Assembly: GCA_944390725.1 (NCBI GenBank)
Contig: CALXQU010000001.1
Span: 1-64,000 of the forward strand
DNA: 64,000 nt
Source: an uncultured Spirochaetaceae bacterium
GTDB taxonomy: Bacteria; Spirochaetota; Spirochaetia; Sphaerochaetales; Sphaerochaetaceae
Reading direction: 5' to 3'
This document shows, in pieces, positions 35,234-44,289 of this stretch. Made by a program: the position numbers and the translations under genes. Below the pieces are notes generated by a model. That model did no database searches and was not told the origin of the DNA. It saw only the letters and a list, made by a program, of their open reading frames with translations. Every line of letters starts with the position of its first letter. Positions within the stretch are counted from its first letter, which is position 1.

Positions 35234-35587
35234 CGAATACGCGGCCTTTATCATGCCATCCTGGAAGATGAAGGCCACCTTCGCTCCCCCATCGAGGTCA
35301 AGCAGCTCCACGGCGCCATCCTTCTCCAGCCCGGCAATGGGATTGGAGAGCGGCAGCAGCGCGGAAAGGTATGGGGAGAGGGCCTCCCCTGCGATAATGG
35401 GGTCCGCCGTATACCTGGCGAGCCACTCCTCCGTATATGGCTCCCTTGCAGCCGCAAGCGCTGTCTCGGTAATGGAGCCCGGCTCCACATCGGTCACGAC
35501 CCGGCCTATCGAGCCGGACTCAGGCGCGACGGCCGCAAGATGCGCGGCAGCGATGGCAATGGCGATGATGGCTGCGACCTTCCTCAT
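35204..35587 (-). CDS. Small exported protein of unknown function
   Basis: A 127-residue protein. The start at 35587 gives an N-terminal signal peptide (MRKVAAIIAIAIAAAHLAAVA). The rest is acidic with no recognised domain. Its 3' end overlaps the end of pepF by 30 bases in convergent orientation. There is no Shine-Dalgarno; a TATCAT sits seven bases before the ATG. I do not recognise the family. Confidence 0.6.
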   Translation of the reverse strand: MRKVAAIIAIAIAAAHLAAVAPESGSIGRVVTDVEPGSITETALAAAREPYTEEWLARYTADPIIAGEALSPYLSALLPLSNPIAGLEKDGAVELLDLDGGAKVAFIFQDGMIKAAYSSDPPQLPEL

Positions 35588-35594
35588 GATATGG

Positions 35595-35600
35595 ATGATA
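35595..35600 (-). promoter_or_regulatory. -10 hexamer adjacent to the start of the small exported protein
   Basis: Minus-strand TATCAT, seven bases before the ATG at 35587. A TTGACA lies upstream on the same strand but 20 bases away, which is long. Confidence 0.4.
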
Positions 35601-35637
35601 CTCTCATTTAGCGGTCCTTTTGTCAAAAAGCCGCATA

Positions 35638-35646
35638 TGCTAAGCT
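35638..35646 (+). promoter_or_regulatory. Extended -10 adjacent to the HD-protein start
   Basis: TGCTAAGCT ends six bases before the ATG at 35653; TTTGTC is a weak -35 16 bases upstream. No Shine-Dalgarno is present, so the transcript may be leaderless. Confidence 0.4.
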
Positions 35647-35652
35647 GTCCCC

Positions 35653-36921
35653 ATGAGAAGAAGCGAAGCGCTTGGGATCCTCCACGCAGGATTCATCCAT
35701 ACCGTCAAGGACCCGCTCTGGGGGAATATACCGATGACCGAGGGGCTGAAGAGGCTGCTCGAGACAGACGATGTGGAGAAGCTTTCCAGGATCAAGCAGA
35801 ACGGCCCGGCGTACCATATATACCCCGGTGCCGTCCACACCAGGCTGAACCACAGCCTCGGCGTCTACTACCTGGCACGTGAGATACTGCTGTCCATAGC
35901 CACCAAGGCAGAGGACCTCCCGCTCACCAAGGAAGGGATGCTCAGCTTCCTGGCAGCCTGCCTGCTTCATGATATCGGGCATTTTCCCTACGCCCATTCG
36001 CTCAAGGAGCTGGCCCTGAAGGAGCATGAGGAGATTGCTGCAGGACTCATACTCAGGGACGGCCCGCTGAAGGATGCGATAGCAGGGCTCGGCGCCTCGC
36101 CGGCGATGGCTGCCGCCATAATAAACAAGGATGCGCCCTCCTCGGACCGCGAGACGCTCCTCTACAGGTCGGTGCTCTCAGGCACGCTCGACCCTGACAA
36201 GCTGGATTACCTCACGCGTGATGCCTTCTTCGCCGGCATCCCGTACGGCAGGCAGGATACCGACTACATCATCTCCTCGCTTTCCTATGCCGATGGATCG
36301 ATAGTCCTCGATTCAAGCGCCATCTCGAATGTCGAGCAGGTGCTGTTCTCGAAATACATGATGTACAGGAACCTCTACTGGCATAAGGGCGTCAGGAGCG
36401 CTACCTGCATGATAAAGAAGGCCCTGCTCTCGGCGCTCAGGGATGGCTACATAGGATACGATGACCTGTACATCAAGGACGACTATGAGTTCCATGAGCT
36501 GTGCAGGCAGAAATCAGCATATCCGCCATTCTCGCTGATCGAGCAGGCTGAGCACGGCAGGCTGTTCGAGCGCAAGGCATACAGGCCCTTCTCCGCCGAT
36601 GGGGCGATCGAGCGCAAGGCGCTCTCCATCACCGAGCGGTTCAGGACGGAAGCCGAGATATACGGGATACTCAAAGGAAGGTATCCGCAGCTGAGGGAGT
36701 ATGAAGCCATCATCGATATCCCCGAGCCCATCAGCTTCGAGACCGAGATCGGCATCCTGATGCCTGGCGGCTCCATATCCTCGATAGCTGAGGAAGGGAT
36801 GATCTTCGAGAAAGCCGGCGACCTCTTCTCCAGGAGCCTCCGTTCTGTCGCGCTCTATCTGCCGCCCTATGTATCGGAAGAGGATGCGGAAGCGGCATTC
36901 AGGGAGGCGGACAATGGATGA
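35653..36921 (+). CDS. HD-domain phosphohydrolase
   Basis: A 422-residue protein of the dGTPase-like HD group. Metal-binding residues are H67 (TRLNHSLGVY), H106-D107 (LLHDIGHFPYAHS) and a later aspartate, probably in TLDPDKLDYLTRDAF. These proteins hydrolyse nucleotides or related phosphate esters in the cytoplasm; the exact substrate is unknown. It overlaps the following PP-loop gene by 8 bases. Confidence 0.87.
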   Translation: MRRSEALGILHAGFIHTVKDPLWGNIPMTEGLKRLLETDDVEKLSRIKQNGPAYHIYPGAVHTRLNHSLGVYYLAREILLSIATKAEDLPLTKEGMLSFLAACLLHDIGHFPYAHSLKELALKEHEEIAAGLILRDGPLKDAIAGLGASPAMAAAIINKDAPSSDRETLLYRSVLSGTLDPDKLDYLTRDAFFAGIPYGRQDTDYIISSLSYADGSIVLDSSAISNVEQVLFSKYMMYRNLYWHKGVRSATCMIKKALLSALRDGYIGYDDLYIKDDYEFHELCRQKSAYPPFSLIEQAEHGRLFERKAYRPFSADGAIERKALSITERFRTEAEIYGILKGRYPQLREYEAIIDIPEPISFETEIGILMPGGSISSIAEEGMIFEKAGDLFSRSLRSVALYLPPYVSEEDAEAAFREADNG

Positions 36922-37705
36922 GCGGATTCCCTACCAGAGCCTCATCGACGGGGATATCCCGCCATGGGTGATGCGCTTCATAAAGGGCGTCGGCCGCGCC
37001 ATCAACCGCTACAGGATGATACAGGGAGGAGACGAGGTCGTGATAGCTGCCTCGGGCGGCAAGGACTCTCTGGCGCTGGCGCTGGCGCTATCGCTCCGCC
37101 GGAAATGGCTTCCAGTGGATTACGGGCTCAAGGCTGTGATGATCGACTGGATTGAGCATCCCATACCGGTGGAGTACCGCGGCAGGATAGCAAGGTACTT
37201 CGATGACCTCGGCATCGGCTTCACCCTCTTCGACGAGCCCCAGTTCCCTGAGTCCTTCAAGGGAGAGTTCAACTGCTATCTCTGCGCAAGGAACAGGAGG
37301 AGGATACTCTTCGAATATGCGGAAAGGACAGGAGCTGGCCTGATAGCCATGGGCCACCATCTGGATGACCTGGCCGAGACGACGATGATGAACCTCTGCT
37401 TCAGGGCCAGCTTCTCGACGATGAAGCCGGTACAGGAGTTCTTCGGCGGGAAGATGCACATCATCAGGCCGATGATCGAGATCCATGAATCGGCGACGCG
37501 CCGCCTTGCCCAGGTATATGACCTTCCTGTCGTGAAGCCTGTATGCCCATATGACCAGACCAATGTCAGGGCACGCCTCAAGCCTGTCATCTCGGAGCTC
37601 TGCCATATCGACAAGCTGGCACGCGAGCACATCTACAATGCCCATGATTTCAGCGGATGCCTGCTTCCGGAGAAGCCGGTACCGCCAGGATCAGACAGGC
37701 GCTGA
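36914..37705 (+). CDS. ttcA: TtcA-family PP-loop protein (tRNA 2-thiolation)
   Basis: A 263-residue ATP-pyrophosphatase-type enzyme. PP-loop SGGKDS is at residues 47-52. Three cysteines that would hold a [4Fe-4S] cluster are present: C121 and C124 (NCYLCARNRR) and C211 (KPVCPYDQTN), matching the TtcA pattern. TtcA thiolates C32 of some tRNAs; related PP-loop proteins exist, so the symbol is probable rather than certain. The start at 36914 lies inside the HD gene (8-base overlap). Confidence 0.82.
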   Translation: MDERIPYQSLIDGDIPPWVMRFIKGVGRAINRYRMIQGGDEVVIAASGGKDSLALALALSLRRKWLPVDYGLKAVMIDWIEHPIPVEYRGRIARYFDDLGIGFTLFDEPQFPESFKGEFNCYLCARNRRRILFEYAERTGAGLIAMGHHLDDLAETTMMNLCFRASFSTMKPVQEFFGGKMHIIRPMIEIHESATRRLAQVYDLPVVKPVCPYDQTNVRARLKPVISELCHIDKLAREHIYNAHDFSGCLLPEKPVPPGSDRR

Positions 37706-37786
37706 GCGCTCTCCGACCCGTCTTTCCGTCCATAATCATATTATTTTCATATAGTTGCCTTGCACCTACTGTGGTAGACTTAGACA

Positions 37787-37803
37787 AAGGGCATTATGTC
37801 CTT
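37787..37803 (+). promoter_or_regulatory. Near-palindrome before the large repeat protein gene
   Basis: AAGGGCATTATGTCCTT reads almost the same on both strands (two mismatched pairs) and ends 12 bases before the ATG at 37816, next to the AAGGGG ribosome site. It could be an operator or a small mRNA hairpin. The rest of 37706-37786 is AT-rich with no clear promoter. Confidence 0.3.
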
Positions 37804-37815
37804 AAGGGGTAGAAA

Positions 37816-40800
37816 ATGAAAAAGACTCTGGCAGTTCTCGCGACGATCCTCTCCATCACGGCGGCTTTCGCCGCTCCGCTTTCCATCAAGGAAGGCAACC
37901 TGGATGCCATCCAGCTCTACGCGCCTGACGGAAGCATCATAGATTCCGCCTCGGATATCACGGGAAGCGGATTCATAATCAGGGCCACGGAAGGAGGCCA
38001 GGTCTTCTCCTGCGATTTCGGTGATATCCACATCGGCGATGATGCCACCATAGCAGTCACGGGATTCACCGTCTCCGAGCCTTCCCTATACCTGCTCGAC
38101 GGCAGCATGAACATCGTACTCCCCGGCGATGAGATAACCTTATCAGTCTACACCCCTACGACGCTCTATATGGTCTCCGGCCCTGGAGAATACGCTTTCT
38201 CATCGACAGCGGAAGCGGAGTCATTCGCCAACTTCTCCGATACGGAGGCTTATGCATATGACTCGATCTTCGCAAAGGAGATAGGAATCCCGGCGATGTC
38301 CGGCCTTGACCTGATGAGCTCACCGGTCCCGGAAGCAGTCAGCGAGGAGGAATACCATGCCGCCTCCGTGCTCGGCACCATCTCCTACCCGGCGGAACCT
38401 GAGGAAGAAGCCATAGCTGCAGAGCCTGAGGAAGAAGCCATAGCTGCAGAGCCTGAGGAAGAAGCCATAGCTGCAGAGCCTGAGGAAGAAGCGCTTCCTG
38501 CGGATATCATCACGGAAGACGTGCTCGGCTATAAGCTCACCTTCGCGGTCGGGGATGGCATGACCACCCTTTCCTACCCATCTATCGTCACGGACCAGGA
38601 CGTCATAGGATTCATGGCATATGAGAGCGAGAAGCATCCTGCCGATGCGGCAGCGGTGAGCTACGCAATCGGCGACGGTGAGACAGTGCTTGAGTATCCT
38701 GAAGCAGTCTCAAGGGCTGCCGTCAGGTCATACATCCCCGTATTCGTCTCGGATATAGAGGAATACGTCGCCATAATCAGCCAGCCTGCAGTGCCATCTG
38801 CTCCAGCAATGGAGGCTCCTGAGCAGGTCCTTGAGCCGGAATCCGTCACGGAGGATATCATGGGCTATGAGCTCGTGTTCACCATCGGTGATGGCTGGAC
38901 CGTGCTTTCCTACCCGTCTATCGTCACGGACCAGGATGTCATAGGCTTCATGGCATATGAGAGCGCGAAGCATCCTGCCGATGCGGCAGCAGTGAGCTAC
39001 GCAATCGGCGACGGCGAGACAGTGCTTGAGTATCCTGAAGCAGTCTCCAGGGCCGATGTCAGGTCCTGCATACCTGTATTCGTCTCCGACATAGAGGAAT
39101 ACATCAGCCTCCCCGGCCAGCCTGCAGCGCCGGAGAAGCCTGCGATGACGGAGCCCGTGATCACCATCGGGCCTGATGTCGTCATCGAGCACCCCATGGG
39201 CTATGAGATCGTGTTCACCATCGAGGATGGCAGGACCACCCTTTCCTATCCGCCGGCAATCACGGCAGAGGATGTCGAGGCCTTCATGGCATACGAGAGC
39301 ACGAAGCATCCTGCCGACGCGGCAGCGGTAAGCTACTCAATCGGGGATAGTGAGACAGTGCTTGAGTATCCTGCTTCCGTCTCAAGGGACGAGGTCAGGG
39401 CATATATACCTGTCTTCACATCCGACATAGAGGAATACATCGGCATCATCAGCATCCCAGCAGCCACTGCAGGGGAAGAAGGGACTGCCGCCGTTCCCGT
39501 TTCCGGAGAGGATATCCCCTCCCCATATATAACGGGACAGGATATCAGGCCGGAGTTCCTCTTTGACCTCGGCCTCAAAGGCAGGGCCTACGCGGACAGC
39601 CTCGGCAACGTATCAGTCGCCCCTGCCCTCGAGCTTGCCTTCTACTATGGCGGATTCTCGGCGGCATTCAACATCGATCCGATCCATATCGCCTCGATAA
39701 CCAACCTGCTCGACAATCCCGATGCAGATGCATTCAGCTGGGTCGGCTGGGCATCCGACTTCATCGAGTACATAAGCTTCAGGACCATAGATGAGAGCGT
39801 GACGCTCAACCTTGACCGCTTCTCGTTCCTCAGCGGCGACAGCCTGGGGCTCTATGCCGGGCTCGACCACAACTGGGACGGTAAGGACAGGGCCCTCACG
39901 TTCGAGCACACCTTCAGCTCCACCTATTACTCGCACCGCATCTGGTTCGATGACCTCTCCTTCAGGAGGGATCCGGTATGGTCTACAGGCGGGCTCTCAT
40001 TCACATTCGGATTCTCCGAGAGCTATCCGGCCTCGATTACCCTGGAAGGCATGGCAAGGATCAACAGGGATGATATCGCGCTGACTGAATTCTATCCGGA
40101 GGCATCGCTCTTCATCCCGTTCTATGCCTCAGGGAATGACTACATCGGCCTTTCCGGAGGGGCTGCCACGCTATTCGTGGGTGACTGGAACGTGAATCCG
40201 TTCACGGAGAACGGCTATCTGGCCTTCGCCAGCATACCGATGAGCTTCAGCGACTTCTATGCGGAGGTCGGTGCCGGCTATTCTACCGGATACGTGCATT
40301 ACGGATCGGTCGGCAACGGCTCATATGACCCGGTCGATGGCCAGCTCCTGACATTCTACGGAGCCCTTGGCTACAACGGCAGCACTGTCGGCGCAGGAGT
40401 GAGGGGCTGGTTCGACCTTGACGTCAACACCCTCTCGTATATCAGCGAGAATTCCTTCATAGATGCATACGCCTACCTGAACATCTACAGCAGCTTCACG
40501 ATATTCGGCGGCGTGCAGTCATATCTCCTCGACGGCTCCTATGATCCTTCGTTCTACGCAGGGTTCAGCGCCGCGGCAGGTCCTCTCGATGCCTACTTCA
40601 AGGCCATGTATAAGGACCGCGCATGGTCCTTCTCGGTCGGAGGACGCATATCAGCGCTCGGAGTCGGCAGGGAAATCGCGGAAAGCTACGAGAAGCAGGC
40701 TGCCGGCGTAGATATCACCACAGGCTTCAGGTATGACTTCGATATGAACAGGACGGTCTTCGATGTCATGCCCGCGATCCGCATCGGGGACAGGAGCCTC

Positions 40801-41952
40801 GGAGTCACGCTGAGGGCGCCTCTGCAGCTGGCATTCAGCGACGACGGCTCGATACGCCTTGAGGGATTCAACGGCCATAGCTTCTACAACTTCGGCGCAT
40901 CCGAGATGAACGAGGAAAGGAAAGTATGGGCAATCTATTCCGATACCCTCTCGATCATCGACGGCCTCTACCTCGGCAAGGAAGGCGACCCGGTATACCT
41001 CGTGATGGACAGGGACTATGCAAGGACATCGACGCTCTTCTCCGGCTATGGCACGGCAGGCGACCTTGCCTTCGCAGCAGGATTCTCCTTCCCCGTCCTC
41101 GACATCTCGCTCTATGTGGATGACGCGGCAGCCCCGCACCTTGGCGAGTTCTTCCTCACCATCCTTCCCGGCGGGCTTGGGAGCGTCGCCATCAGGCTCG
41201 GCACCAGCATGAACTTCCTCTACCAGGACAAGACGGCATACTCGCTTGAGTTCCATCCTGAGCTGAGGATCGACGTCCCGATCGGCGACTTCTCGCTCTC
41301 GGCATTCGTGCTCGGCTCCGCTGGGCTCGATGTGGCGGATGGCACCTCATCCTCCTATCTGATCTACAGCAAGGAAGCAGGAGCCGCCTATGACTGGATG
41401 GCAGGCGCGGAAGCTGCGTACAGAGGAGGCTTCTTCGATATCATCCTCACGGCAGGCTACAGGACAGGCGCCCTGGGATACGGCATCTACGACGAGCTCG
41501 GCTCCTTCAGGAAGACCCCGTATGATATCACGAGCCCGTCAGCGGATGGCTGGTTCGGCAGGATCGAGATCGCTACGAGGATAGACTGGTTCTACCTCAG
41601 CGCATCCTACTACATCGACAACCTCGTGGAGTTCGGCAGGAATCCTGCGGAAGGCAGCTACTCCGACACATTCACGGCCAGGATAGGAGCGGATCTGGAG
41701 AATGCCGATATCTACGCACGCTTTGCCAGGAAGGGCTTCGCCAGGTCCCTGCTCATGGAAACGCCGTTCCTCAGCTACATGAGCTCCGATGACACGCTCT
41801 TCGCGCTTGGCGCCGAGCTCAGGTACGGCAATGTCAGCTTCCTTGCTGAGCTTGGCCTCAGCATCGTCGAGGAGGAAGGCGCATACATGAACATCCCGTC
41901 AGCAGCTGGCCAGCACTTCCAGCTCAAGCTCGGCACCAGGTTCGGATTCTGA
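37816..41952 (+). CDS. Large exported protein with three 112-residue repeats and a C-terminal predicted beta-barrel
   Basis: A 1378-residue protein with a signal peptide (MKKTLAVLATILSITAAFAA) and AAGGGG before the ATG. Residues about 25-190 form an unassigned N-terminal domain. Residues 193-225 are a spacer of nearly four copies of AEPEEEAIA. Residues 236-555 hold three copies of a 112-residue unit; each has two related halves with the core IGDGxTxLxYP (GYELVFTIGDGWTVLSYP and SYAIGDGETVLEYP). From about residue 580 to the end, alternating aromatic/glycine strands and a final aromatic residue (GTRFGF) suggest an outer-membrane barrel. I recognise no known family for the repeats. Its stop overlaps the mutL start (ATGA). 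Confidence 0.85.
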   Translation: MKKTLAVLATILSITAAFAAPLSIKEGNLDAIQLYAPDGSIIDSASDITGSGFIIRATEGGQVFSCDFGDIHIGDDATIAVTGFTVSEPSLYLLDGSMNIVLPGDEITLSVYTPTTLYMVSGPGEYAFSSTAEAESFANFSDTEAYAYDSIFAKEIGIPAMSGLDLMSSPVPEAVSEEEYHAASVLGTISYPAEPEEEAIAAEPEEEAIAAEPEEEAIAAEPEEEALPADIITEDVLGYKLTFAVGDGMTTLSYPSIVTDQDVIGFMAYESEKHPADAAAVSYAIGDGETVLEYPEAVSRAAVRSYIPVFVSDIEEYVAIISQPAVPSAPAMEAPEQVLEPESVTEDIMGYELVFTIGDGWTVLSYPSIVTDQDVIGFMAYESAKHPADAAAVSYAIGDGETVLEYPEAVSRADVRSCIPVFVSDIEEYISLPGQPAAPEKPAMTEPVITIGPDVVIEHPMGYEIVFTIEDGRTTLSYPPAITAEDVEAFMAYESTKHPADAAAVSYSIGDSETVLEYPASVSRDEVRAYIPVFTSDIEEYIGIISIPAATAGEEGTAAVPVSGEDIPSPYITGQDIRPEFLFDLGLKGRAYADSLGNVSVAPALELAFYYGGFSAAFNIDPIHIASITNLLDNPDADAFSWVGWASDFIEYISFRTIDESVTLNLDRFSFLSGDSLGLYAGLDHNWDGKDRALTFEHTFSSTYYSHRIWFDDLSFRRDPVWSTGGLSFTFGFSESYPASITLEGMARINRDDIALTEFYPEASLFIPFYASGNDYIGLSGGAATLFVGDWNVNPFTENGYLAFASIPMSFSDFYAEVGAGYSTGYVHYGSVGNGSYDPVDGQLLTFYGALGYNGSTVGAGVRGWFDLDVNTLSYISENSFIDAYAYLNIYSSFTIFGGVQSYLLDGSYDPSFYAGFSAAAGPLDAYFKAMYKDRAWSFSVGGRISALGVGREIAESYEKQAAGVDITTGFRYDFDMNRTVFDVMPAIRIGDRSLGVTLRAPLQLAFSDDGSIRLEGFNGHSFYNFGASEMNEERKVWAIYSDTLSIIDGLYLGKEGDPVYLVMDRDYARTSTLFSGYGTAGDLAFAAGFSFPVLDISLYVDDAAAPHLGEFFLTILPGGLGSVAIRLGTSMNFLYQDKTAYSLEFHPELRIDVPIGDFSLSAFVLGSAGLDVADGTSSSYLIYSKEAGAAYDWMAGAEAAYRGGFFDIILTAGYRTGALGYGIYDELGSFRKTPYDITSPSADGWFGRIEIATRIDWFYLSASYYIDNLVEFGRNPAEGSYSDTFTARIGADLENADIYARFARKGFARSLLMETPFLSYMSSDDTLFALGAELRYGNVSFLAELGLSIVEEEGAYMNIPSAAGQHFQLKLGTRFGF
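38392..38490 (+). repeat. 27-bp tandem repeat inside the large exported protein
   Basis: About 3.7 copies of a 27-base unit (starting GCAGAGCCTGAGGAAGAAGC), encoding A-E-P-E-E-E-A-I-A. The copies are nearly identical in DNA, suggesting recent slippage and possible length variation between strains. Confidence 0.9.
38521..39480 (+). repeat. Three 336-bp direct repeats encoding the IGDG domain
   Basis: Equivalent codons fall at 38521, 38857 and 39193, a period of exactly 336 bases (112 codons). Copies one and two are very similar in DNA, including long shared tracts around TATGGATAGAG-type and GAGACAGTGCTTGAGTATCC segments; copy three is more diverged. Confidence 0.9.
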
Positions 41953-43745
41953 TGGGCAGGATAGCCCTGCTTGATCCCCGGCTCGCATCACGCATCGCGG
42001 CCGGGGAAGTCATCGAGAGGCCCCAGTCGATAGCGAGGGAGCTTCTCGACAATGCGCTGGATGCCGGAGCTGATGAGATCAGGGTCGAGATTGAAGGCGG
42101 CGGGATAGACAGGATCTCGGTCATCGATAACGGCAAGGGCATCGCCCGCGAGGACCTTGCCATGCTCGGCAGCCGCCATGCCACCAGCAAGATAAGCCGG
42201 GAGGATGACCTGTACGCCATCACGACGCTCGGCTTCAGGGGCGAGGCCATCTACTCCATCTCGGCGGTATCCAGGTTCACGATGAAGACAAGGTCTTCGG
42301 AGACAGGCGAGTCATCGACGCTCTCCATCGACAACGGCAGGCGCGGCGAGATTGAGCCATATGGCCCGGACAGGGGCACGATCGCCACGGCGGAGGCGCT
42401 GTTCGCGGAAATACCGGCAAGGCGCTTCTTCCTCAAGCGCGCATCGACGGAAGGCAGCCTGATCAGGAATCTCGTCATCTCCAAGGCCCTCGCCTTCCCT
42501 GCCGTACGGTTCACGTTCGTATCCGATGGCGCGATAAGGCTGGACTGGCCGAAATGCGCTTCGCCCAAGGAACGCTGCATGCTGCTCTACAGGAGCCTCG
42601 GCATACCTGACGCGGATGTCGGGGAGATGGCAGCGGAAGGAGACGGCTTCAACGTCAGCATCATCGCTGGCAACTCATCAGTCAAGCGCTCCGACAGGAA
42701 GGAGATAAGGCTCTACGTCAACAGGCGTCCCGTCGATGACTATGCGCTGCAGCAGGCCGTGGTCTATGGTTACGGGGAGCTCCTTCCCGGAGGCTCATTC
42801 CCCTGCGCTGCCGTATTCATCGATGACAATCCGGAGATGGTCGACTTCAACATCCATCCGACGAAGAAGGAAGTCAAGCTGAGGAATGCCGCGGAGATAC
42901 ACCATGCCATCGTCACCGCGATAAAGTCAGGCGTCGAGCGCAGGATCCCGGAAGCGATGCCTGTGCAGAAGGAATTCTATCTGGAGGAGACGACGAGGAG
43001 GACCGAGCACCAGGCCAATCCCCTATCCTACCCACATCATGCCGCACCGAGGCATGGAGGCGGCAGCTTCGCAGCTGAGCGCATCGCCCCTGCATTCCCG
43101 AAGGATAGCGGCTGGCTGGAGAAGGCGAAGTCGCTGAAGGCCGAGCGGGATAGCTCCCTGGAGAGGAAGGATGCAGGAAGGCCCCATGTGGCGGAGCATA
43201 CGGAAGATGGATTCAGGTACATCGGCCAGGCATTCAGGCTGTTCCTCATCGTCGAGAAGGGGGATGAGCTGCTCTTCATAGACCAGCATGCGGCGCATGA
43301 GCGGATCATCTACAACGAGCTCATACAGCAGATCGACGTGCAGAAGCTGCTTGTCCCCATCCCGATCGAGACCGATGCAGCCTCATCCGCATTCCTTGAT
43401 GAGCACAGCCATGTCTATACCAAGCTGGGGATCATGCTGTCGAAGAAGGATGACGGCAGCTGGGAAATCACAGCGCTGCCTGCCGCCTGCCGCCCGATAG
43501 AGTCACAGGTAGTGGATTTCATCGAGGCATCCAGGCTGGATGACGAGGAGCTGGAAGCGCAGCTTTTCGCCATAATCGCCTGCAGGGCCGCGATAAAGGC
43601 CGGTGATGATATCGACAGATGGAGCGCTGAGGAGCTCGTGAGGAAGGCGCTCGCCCTGCCGGATCCGGCATGCCCCCATGGACGCACATTCATAACCGTG
43701 GTGAAGGAGAAGAACCTCAGGCTGCTCAGCGGACGTACTGAATGA
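41952..43745 (+). CDS. mutL: DNA mismatch repair protein MutL
   Basis: A 597-residue MutL. The GHKL ATPase motifs are clear: IAAGEVIERPQSIARELLDNALDAGA (E30, N34), DNGKG (59-63), GSRHATSK and GFRGEA (94-99). The C-terminal domain has DQHAAHE from residue 444, ACRAAIKAGDD and CPHGRT (574-579), as in MutLs with endonuclease activity. In DQHA-x2-E-x4-E the last glutamate position is N, with E one residue later. The start overlaps the previous gene's stop by one base. No mutS is in the window. Confidence 0.95.
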   Translation: MGRIALLDPRLASRIAAGEVIERPQSIARELLDNALDAGADEIRVEIEGGGIDRISVIDNGKGIAREDLAMLGSRHATSKISREDDLYAITTLGFRGEAIYSISAVSRFTMKTRSSETGESSTLSIDNGRRGEIEPYGPDRGTIATAEALFAEIPARRFFLKRASTEGSLIRNLVISKALAFPAVRFTFVSDGAIRLDWPKCASPKERCMLLYRSLGIPDADVGEMAAEGDGFNVSIIAGNSSVKRSDRKEIRLYVNRRPVDDYALQQAVVYGYGELLPGGSFPCAAVFIDDNPEMVDFNIHPTKKEVKLRNAAEIHHAIVTAIKSGVERRIPEAMPVQKEFYLEETTRRTEHQANPLSYPHHAAPRHGGGSFAAERIAPAFPKDSGWLEKAKSLKAERDSSLERKDAGRPHVAEHTEDGFRYIGQAFRLFLIVEKGDELLFIDQHAAHERIIYNELIQQIDVQKLLVPIPIETDAASSAFLDEHSHVYTKLGIMLSKKDDGSWEITALPAACRPIESQVVDFIEASRLDDEELEAQLFAIIACRAAIKAGDDIDRWSAEELVRKALALPDPACPHGRTFITVVKEKNLRLLSGRTE

Positions 43746-44289
43746 TGGTATAGCGGTTGGAATACCTGTCGGTCCATTCCATCCTCACGCTTGCCGCGTA
43801 CGCCGTGGGCATGTCTCCCCTGCGCCTCTCGCCATAGGCCACGCGGTTGCCATCCTTGTCATATTCCGTGACATATGCATCAGAGGTGAGGCCATCCTCA
43901 CCGTATATGGGGAATGAGGCATCGGCCTGGTACACGGCATCGGCAGAGCACTCCGTCCCCTGGTCCGAATAGAACAGGCACATATACGTGCCTTCAGGGA
44001 ACCGGGCGCCATCCGTGATCTCCAGCTCGGCCGTGCGTATGCCGCTGCCCTGGATGACCCCTTCCCAGGAGAGGACGGAGCCGGGGCTCTTCACGCTGAA
44101 GGAATACGAATCGTCCTCAAGCGAGAAGGCGGCAGAGAGGATGAGGCTGGAATCCCAGCTCCCGCTGCCATCGGCGGAGACCGTCACGGTGTTCTCCGAA
44201 CGCAGCGAAAGGGACGAGACATCAAACTGCTCCTGGCTGCAGGAGCAGATGATGGCAATAAGCGATAAGGCAGCAAGGAGCCTCTTCAT
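43726..44289 (-). CDS. Putative lipoprotein of unknown function
   Basis: A 187-residue protein. The N-terminus MKRLLAALSLIAIICSC looks like a signal peptide with a lipobox-like IIC, so it is probably acylated and attached to a membrane. The rest is beta-rich and hydrophilic with no recognised domain. Its 3' end overlaps the end of mutL by 20 bases in convergent orientation, and its start overlaps the acyltransferase stop by 4 bases. Confidence 0.7.
   Translation of the reverse strand: MKRLLAALSLIAIICSCSQEQFDVSSLSLRSENTVTVSADGSGSWDSSLILSAAFSLEDDSYSFSVKSPGSVLSWEGVIQGSGIRTAELEITDGARFPEGTYMCLFYSDQGTECSADAVYQADASFPIYGEDGLTSDAYVTEYDKDGNRVAYGERRRGDMPTAYAASVRMEWTDRYSNRYTIIQYVR

Noticed and set aside
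38392-38490. CRISPR-like short repeats
   Set aside because: The 27-base units are tandem with no spacers and encode an in-frame AEPEEEAIA peptide repeat.
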